From NCBI GenBank assembly GCA_019648995.1, contig BLXT01008305.1, positions 730,975-753,686 of the forward strand: a DNA stretch of 22,712 bases, written 5' to 3'. The notes under the pieces were generated by a model, which did not search any database, had not been told where the DNA came from, and worked only from the letters and a program-made list of their open reading frames with translations. The stretch is from Plakobranchus ocellatus. Taxonomy: Eukaryota; Mollusca; Gastropoda; Plakobranchidae. A program made the translations under genes and the position numbers. Of the stretch, positions 21,601-22,712 are shown in pieces; the first letter of the stretch is position 1; the number at the start of each line of letters is the position of its first letter.

Positions 21601-21737
21601 TCTTTAATAATTCTTTTTTTTTTCAGGTTTTGACGATGGGAGTTTTCCGTATAGTTTCTCTTTGCTACCTGCATCACTTTGCACGGATTGTCCAGCAGTG
21701 CAAGCTTCGAAGAAATGCTCAAGAGAAATGCAAATGA
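571..21737 (+). CDS. KDSR: 3-ketodihydrosphingosine reductase, spliced gene missing its first exon
   Basis: This short-chain dehydrogenase/reductase reduces 3-ketodihydrosphingosine to dihydrosphingosine with NADPH on the cytosolic face of the ER, after serine palmitoyltransferase. Nine exons joined by GT/AG introns give about 294 residues that follow vertebrate KDSR in order: TGGSSGIGK cofactor loop, NCAG, VSSQAG with the catalytic Ser, YSASK with the catalytic Tyr and Lys, PPDT.TPGF, and a hydrophobic C-terminal part ending at TGA 21735-21737. Human KDSR is about 332 residues; the missing 36 or so (membrane anchor) belong to an exon upstream of base 1. Introns are roughly 0.4-1.9 kb, except 5935-19583, which is inflated by transposons. 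No lesion is seen in any exon, so the gene looks functional. Identity is based on recalled family motifs, not a search. Confidence 0.95.
661..1188 (+). other. KDSR intron
   Basis: AT-rich, with GT at 661 and AG at 1188. I see no recognisable gene or repeat in it. Confidence 0.85.
1189..1251 (+). CDS. KDSR: KDSR exon (third): helix after the first Rossmann unit
   Basis: Twenty-one codons reading [21 protein letters not shown], matching human EDKLLQAKKEIEMHS... in position and character. The acceptor ends ctatccag at 1188 and the donor gtaaaa starts at 1252. Too short to be found as a separate ORF; found by extending the KDSR alignment between flanking exons. Phase 0 at both ends. Confidence 0.9.
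1252..1656 (+). other. KDSR intron
   Basis: AT-rich with several A and T runs. Bounded by gtaaaa at 1252 and taacag at 1656. Nothing else supported. Confidence 0.85.
1657..1719 (+). CDS. KDSR: KDSR exon (fourth): beta-strand with the VDLS motif
   Basis: Twenty-one codons, [21 protein letters not shown], corresponding to human [20 protein letters not shown]. The Asp of VDLS is the residue that contacts the adenine ring in many SDR enzymes (family knowledge). Acceptor tttaacag ends at 1656 and donor gtaaat starts at 1720. Phase 0 at both ends. Confidence 0.9.
1720..2188 (+). other. KDSR intron
   Basis: Bounded by gtaaat and ttatag. A 78-codon open stretch at 1849-2085 has no family resemblance and looks like chance. 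Confidence 0.85.
2189..2284 (+). CDS. KDSR: KDSR exon (fifth): NCAG motif
   Basis: Thirty-two codons from [16 protein letters not shown] to LPISSFQ. NCAG is the SDR motif that stabilises the central sheet and follows the cofactor site; human has [22 protein letters not shown]. The acceptor is gttatag at 2182-2188 after a T-rich tract and the donor is gtaggt at 2285. Phase 0 at both ends. Confidence 0.93.
2285..3154 (+). other. KDSR intron
   Basis: Bounded by gtaggt and ttcattcag. No recognisable gene, RNA or repeat. Confidence 0.85.
3155..3346 (+). CDS. KDSR: KDSR exon (sixth): catalytic Ser and YxxxK
   Basis: Sixty-four codons from [11 protein letters not shown] to [11 protein letters not shown], almost identical to the human segment in its second half. 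[11 protein letters not shown] carries the catalytic serine and YSASK the catalytic tyrosine and lysine; [13 protein letters not shown] is the substrate-side helix typical of KDSR. The acceptor is ttcattcag at 3154. The donor gtttgt at 3347 is used rather than reading on, because the next exon resumes exactly at the position expected from the human protein (QME then LAPYN for human VKPYN). Confidence 0.95.
3347..4068 (+). other. KDSR intron
   Basis: Bounded by gtttgt and gattacag. Open stretches on both strands around 3560-3845 overlap each other and show no domain. Confidence 0.85.
4069..4152 (+). CDS. KDSR: KDSR exon (seventh): PPDT.TPGF segment
   Basis: Twenty-eight codons, [16 protein letters not shown] then [12 protein letters not shown], matching human [28 protein letters not shown] residue for residue in spacing. 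This is the SDR loop after the active site that closes on cofactor and substrate. Acceptor gattacag ends at 4068 and donor gtgaga starts at 4153. Phase 0 at both ends. Confidence 0.94.
4153..5850 (+). other. KDSR intron with possible transposon debris
   Basis: The first half differs in texture from the neighbouring introns. It has a GC-richer hairpin cluster (4385-4503) and a short acidic open frame beginning [13 protein letters not shown] at 4614, continued in another frame by other acidic and Ser-rich words to about 4910. This could be the decayed 5' end of a DNA-transposon gene, but no family signature is certain. The rest (about 5000-5850) is AT-rich and featureless. Confidence 0.45.
4385..4437. 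repeat. Hairpin pair next to a TTAA
   Basis: cacatatcg (4385-4393) pairs with cgatatgtg (4409-4417) across a 15-nt loop. Ten bases on, gtccactggac (4427-4437) is itself palindromic, and TTAA follows at 4441-4444. Structured ends next to TTAA occur in some transposons, including piggyBac-like ones, but no partner end was found. Confidence 0.4.
5851..5934 (+). CDS. KDSR: KDSR exon (eighth): PEETKLIS segment
   Basis: Twenty-eight codons, [19 protein letters not shown] then AATILSDTL, corresponding to human [28 protein letters not shown]. The acceptor is acatgaacag at 5850, with a weak pyrimidine tract, so the start is set mainly by homology. The donor gtgagt at 5935 is a consensus site. The same frame stays open for 72 codons past the donor, so read-through or intron retention would give a shortened protein ending at 6153. 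Confidence 0.92.
6494..10745 (+). mobile_element. N-RAG-TP-like DNA transposon, copy 1 (broken)
   Basis: A DNA transposon of about 4.25 kb if the candidate inverted termini are right: aatcttgacttttagttgc (6494-6512) and the inverse of aagcttgcattttagttgc (10727-10745), 16 of 19 identical. Between them lie about 0.7 kb of 5' leader, one decayed protein-coding region (7225-10013) and about 0.7 kb of 3' leader. The coding part resembles N-RAG-TP, an Aplysia transposon recalled as encoding a RAG1-N-terminus-like protein. No target-site duplication could be fixed, so the ends are tentative; the coding core is well supported. Confidence 0.6.
7225..10013 (+). pseudogene. Transposase with RAG1-like N-terminal zinc motifs, copy 1
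   Basis: Broken single gene, probably about 900 codons. Order: ATG 7225; LCRLCC (7259-7276); DDDIPSKH then CSKC (7413-7424); CSIC (7548-7559); a Ser/Thr-rich linker; a basic stretch (RKRRRGQQ); [11 protein letters not shown] (Asp codon 8638-8640); FLHGD.DFLC (Asp codon 8848-8850); CLWC (8905-8916); and HCLPFI.EHKIGL before the place where relatives carry GEQGGE. The first block follows the RAG1 N-terminal pattern LCRIC ... ID...DIHP..FC..C ... C.IC. The second block looks like a DDE-type core with a C..C insert, an inference from motif layout. Lesions: an 8-bp loss near 7255, an extra T around 7370, a frame change near 7635, in-frame TGA at 8226-8228, a 1-bp loss near 8518, TAG codons near 8563 and 8586, a 10-bp insertion at 9502-9517, and a small deletion at 9841-9852 that removes the GEQGGE glutamates. 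Stop at 10011-10013 after a KR-rich tail. Confidence 0.72.
10014..11259 (+). other. 3' flank of element copy 1
   Basis: Non-coding. It has a CA-rich patch (10059-10087), the candidate right terminus (10727-10745), then unassigned sequence up to the gap. No conserved gene seen, apart from the start of the exon-like stretch better preserved at 16358-16624. Confidence 0.6.
11260..11342. other. Assembly gap (83 N)
   Basis: Run of 83 N between the two segment copies. The true length is unknown. The coincidence of both repeat edges with the gap edges suggests a scaffolding join between overlapping contigs. Confidence 0.99.
11408..11781 (+). repeat. 187-bp tandem duplication, copy 2 only
   Basis: Units 11408-11594 and 11595-11781 both begin gctgtggg and end ggcaaa, with only about two differences by eye (gggcgg/gggtgg; gtagatct/gcagatct). 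Copy 1 has one unit, at 6259-6445. Both units share the bases that distinguish copy 2 from copy 1, so the duplication is younger than the split of the two copies. Confidence 0.93.
11830..15990 (+). mobile_element. N-RAG-TP-like DNA transposon, copy 2 (broken)
   Basis: Same element as at 6494-10745, with the same candidate ends at 11830-11848 and 15972-15990. It is a few percent diverged, and many of the differences fall at CpG sites where copy 2 has TpG or CpA. It lies in the same orientation as KDSR, inside the same intron. Confidence 0.6.
12562..15257 (+). pseudogene. Transposase with RAG1-like N-terminal zinc motifs, copy 2 (501-codon open part)
   Basis: Decayed gene with ATG at 12562 and stop TAA 15255-15257. 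Its 5' part keeps CVNEL.RLCC, though the first zinc-motif Cys is Phe here; then come the DDDIPSKH and CSKC block and CAKH. A 501-codon frame is open from 13078 to 14583. It contains the linker, the basic region (RKRRRGQQL), the first Asp motif (GAT 13882-13884), the second (GAT 14092-14094 in GDYDFLC) and CLWC (14149-14160). It is open because 108 bp holding the in-frame stop of copy 1 are deleted in frame. It ends at a GAA-to-TAA change (14581-14583). The 10-bp insertion (about 14746-14762) and the deletion at the GEQGGE position (about 15084-15097) are shared with copy 1. The C-terminus ends [10 protein letters not shown], a likely nuclear-localisation signal. A full active protein cannot be made from this copy. 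Confidence 0.75.
15258..16357 (+). other. 3' flank of element copy 2
   Basis: Counterpart of 10014-11110. Non-coding, with the candidate right terminus at 15972-15990 and nothing else recognised. Confidence 0.6.
16358..16624 (+). other. Unrecognised exon-like open stretch
   Basis: An 89-codon-long window between an AG (cacactag, 16350-16357) and a strong donor (aag then gtaagc at 16625), in the frame reading [20 protein letters not shown] then [20 protein letters not shown]. The composition looks protein-like, but I do not recognise the family. It has no ATG start of its own. Its frame is phase 2 at both ends; in KDSR's phase 0 frame it would begin GCC TAA, so it cannot extend KDSR. The copy-1 counterpart (from about 11111) has a 2-nt deletion (gatg for gataag) and runs into the gap. 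It could be an exon of a nested gene, transposon debris, or chance. Confidence 0.3.
16625..17460 (+). other. Intron sequence without recognised features
   Basis: AT-rich. The AGATCTAA-type words just upstream (16553-16580) recur near 4770-4790 and 18188-18196. No gene or structured repeat recognised. Confidence 0.6.
17720..17947 (+). repeat. Minisatellite, four units of 57 bp
   Basis: Units start with cttggattgg at 17720, 17777, 17834 and 17891, each exactly 57 bp, differing mainly in the last 10-15 bases. Because 57 is a multiple of three, the - strand stays open for 97 codons (17965-17672) with a 19-residue repeat containing [16 protein letters not shown]. This is more likely a property of the repeat than a gene. 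Confidence 0.95.
17977..17993 (+). repeat. (TG)n microsatellite
   Basis: Uninterrupted GT/TG tract of about eight units following the minisatellite. Confidence 0.9.
18738..18814. repeat. Near-perfect hairpin, 26-bp arms
   Basis: Arm ctgccatagccaaatgaaaa plus gcagta (18738-18763) pairs with 18789-18814; 24 of 26 positions are complementary, with a 25-nt loop. The size fits a microRNA-precursor-like foldback or a small palindromic transposon. Pairing outside the arms is weak and interrupted. No annotation is possible from sequence alone. Confidence 0.8.
18826..18850 (-). repeat. Solo pogo/Tigger-like terminus
   Basis: Read on the - strand the sequence begins CAGTAGAGCTCACCTA, matching the left end at 17463 for its first 12 bases and then CTA. 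No clean TA duplication flanks it (CA is present), and its partner could be an older copy or the same family in another insertion. Confidence 0.4.
19584..19685 (+). CDS. KDSR: KDSR exon (ninth): C-terminal membrane-associated part
   Basis: Thirty-four codons from [19 protein letters not shown] to SSLMEATQQ, matching human [34 protein letters not shown]. This hydrophobic stretch is predicted to be membrane-associated in KDSR (family knowledge). Acceptor tatttttcag ends at 19583 and donor gtatca starts at 19686. It lies 13.6 kb downstream of the previous exon because of the transposon-filled intron and the assembly gap. Confidence 0.93.
19686..21626 (+). other. Last KDSR intron
   Basis: AT-rich, bounded by gtatca and a T-tract ending ttcag. 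It contains a candidate pogo/Tigger-like element (20068-20715); nothing else is recognised. Confidence 0.8.
20068..20715. mobile_element. Second candidate pogo/Tigger-like element
   Basis: Left end CAGTGGAACCTATTTTTAAC followed by AATAACAAC words, as in Tigger-type ends. The right end inverse reads CAGTAGAATTGGG. TA flanks both edges (20066-20067 and 20716-20717). Only the first 8-10 bases of the two ends match clearly, so the pairing is weaker than for 17463-18292. No transposase is seen. Confidence 0.35.
21627..21737 (+). CDS. KDSR: KDSR terminal coding exon
   Basis: Thirty-six codons and a TGA stop (21735-21737). It starts [15 protein letters not shown], like human VVTMGLFRTIALFYL, and ends in a basic tail finishing EKCK. 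The acceptor is a long T tract ending tttttttcag at 21626. The [15 protein letters not shown] part is hydrophobic, consistent with a C-terminal membrane segment, and the KLRR/EKCK tail would face the cytosol. The 3' UTR follows directly. Confidence 0.93.
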   Translation, partial: VLTMGVFRIVSLCYLHHFARIVQQCKLRRNAQEKCK

Positions 21738-22601
21738 TGAAGTTTACTTCTCAACCACCTGTGGGAACTTTTCAAGTTGGATAGATGGGCAAAAGTCATA
21801 GATCATAAGTAATTTACTTTTATAGGATAAATCAATCTTGGGATCCTGCACTGCATAAAAATTTATTTTGCATTTAAGATGCATTTCAGTGGTGACAGTA
21901 AATTTTTCCTCTTACTCAGTGGTGACTAATTTGTCCTGTGATTTGCAGGAACCTTCTGCTATGGGTTTCAATACCCTAGTAGTTCCCAGTCTAATGAAAA
22001 GGCCTGAAATAAAAAATCCTACAACCACAAAGTGACAAAACAGTCTGTATCTCATGACAAATGTGAGTGAGTGGCACGTTGCATTCTGAACAATTTACAC
22101 CATTGAGTTTGTCTGTAACTGCTCGTTGTGAGCTTTGTAATGGTGGAAGCTGATACATACACATGTATATTGAGTATGAGCTATGATATAGGAATAAAAA
22201 TTGTTAAAATTATAAATGCATTTCAGAAGACAAAAAATCCAAATTGTAATTTTTTTGGGGGGGAGGGGATCGACCTTACAAAACCTGAAATTTATTGTAG
22301 TTTAAAGTATGTCAAAACATTATCCAGCAATACATGTACTCTAAAATGATTTTTTTTTAATTCTTGTGTTTAAACATTCCCTTTTTTATCTTTTCAATAA
22401 GACTTTTAAAAAAATTAATTTAATTAATGCATACATTCTGTTGTGTGTGCAAAACCCATGACCACCATGGATCCTTTGTCTTCATTAGGCGCATTGACAA
22501 GAGTCGGTCAATTTCTTTCTTTCACATGGTTTGATAATTTCAGGGTAATGAAGGAGTCATCTTTTCTAAGTATTTTATTATATTATATGAATTTCAATTT
22601 A
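21738..22601 (+). other. KDSR 3' UTR and downstream sequence
   Basis: Non-coding. A direct repeat tcagtggtgac (21886-21896 and 21916-21926), two AATAAA hexamers, then AT-rich DNA with short chance open frames. Where the transcript ends is not visible. Confidence 0.5.
22008..22013 (+). promoter_or_regulatory. Candidate polyadenylation signal for KDSR
   Basis: AATAAA about 270 bases after the KDSR stop. A second AATAAA is at 22193-22198. Either could end the transcript; the sequence alone does not decide between them, and the motif is common by chance in AT-rich DNA. Confidence 0.35.
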
Positions 22602-22712
22602 TTAACCCTTTCCGTGCGAGGTGTTTTATAGTTGTATCCATATGTCGTGCCCCCTAATTTTAATACCAATATAGTCTTATCCGTACATTTGGGTAACTGC
22701 ATGACCCCATAC
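22602..22712. mobile_element. Possible piggyBac-type left end at window edge
   Basis: TTAA (22602-22605) followed by CCCTTTCCGTGCGAGG. piggyBac-family elements insert at TTAA and often begin CCCTTT or CCCT. The rest lies beyond the window, so neither the second end nor a transposase can be seen. Confidence 0.25.

Overview
The window is eukaryotic nuclear DNA: AT-rich, with GT/AG introns, long non-coding stretches and decayed DNA transposons. It most likely comes from a mollusc, possibly a gastropod. That is inferred from the two copies of a transposon resembling N-RAG-TP, which I recall from the sea hare Aplysia, and is not proven.

Host gene. One host gene spans almost the whole window on the + strand: 3-ketodihydrosphingosine reductase (KDSR), the ER enzyme for the second step of sphingoid-base synthesis. 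Nine exons are visible (571-660, 1189-1251, 1657-1719, 2189-2284, 3155-3346, 4069-4152, 5851-5934, 19584-19685, 21627-21737). They encode about 294 residues, from the Rossmann TGGSSGIG motif to the natural stop. The first exon, which should carry the N-terminal membrane anchor, lies upstream of base 1. All eight visible introns are phase 0.

The large intron. The intron after the seventh visible exon (5935-19583) is far longer than the others and holds most of the mobile DNA. A segment of about 5.1 kb occurs twice, at 6194-11259 and 11343-16509, on either side of an 83-N gap. Each copy carries a broken DNA transposon whose protein begins with zinc-binding motifs laid out like the RAG1 N-terminal region. 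It continues into a transposase-like core with no visible RAG1/Transib core signature. The first copy runs exactly up to the gap and the second starts exactly after it, so the 'tandem duplication' may really be two overlapping haplotype contigs.

Rest of the window. Downstream in the same intron is a candidate exon-like ORF (16358-16624). It is followed by a pogo/Tigger-like inverted-repeat element (17463-18292) carrying a 4 x 57 bp minisatellite, and then a near-perfect hairpin (18738-18814). The next intron holds a second candidate pogo/Tigger-like element (20068-20715). The KDSR 3' UTR follows the stop at 21737, and a possible piggyBac-type end lies at the right edge. I see no tRNA, rRNA, CRISPR or bacterial-type features.
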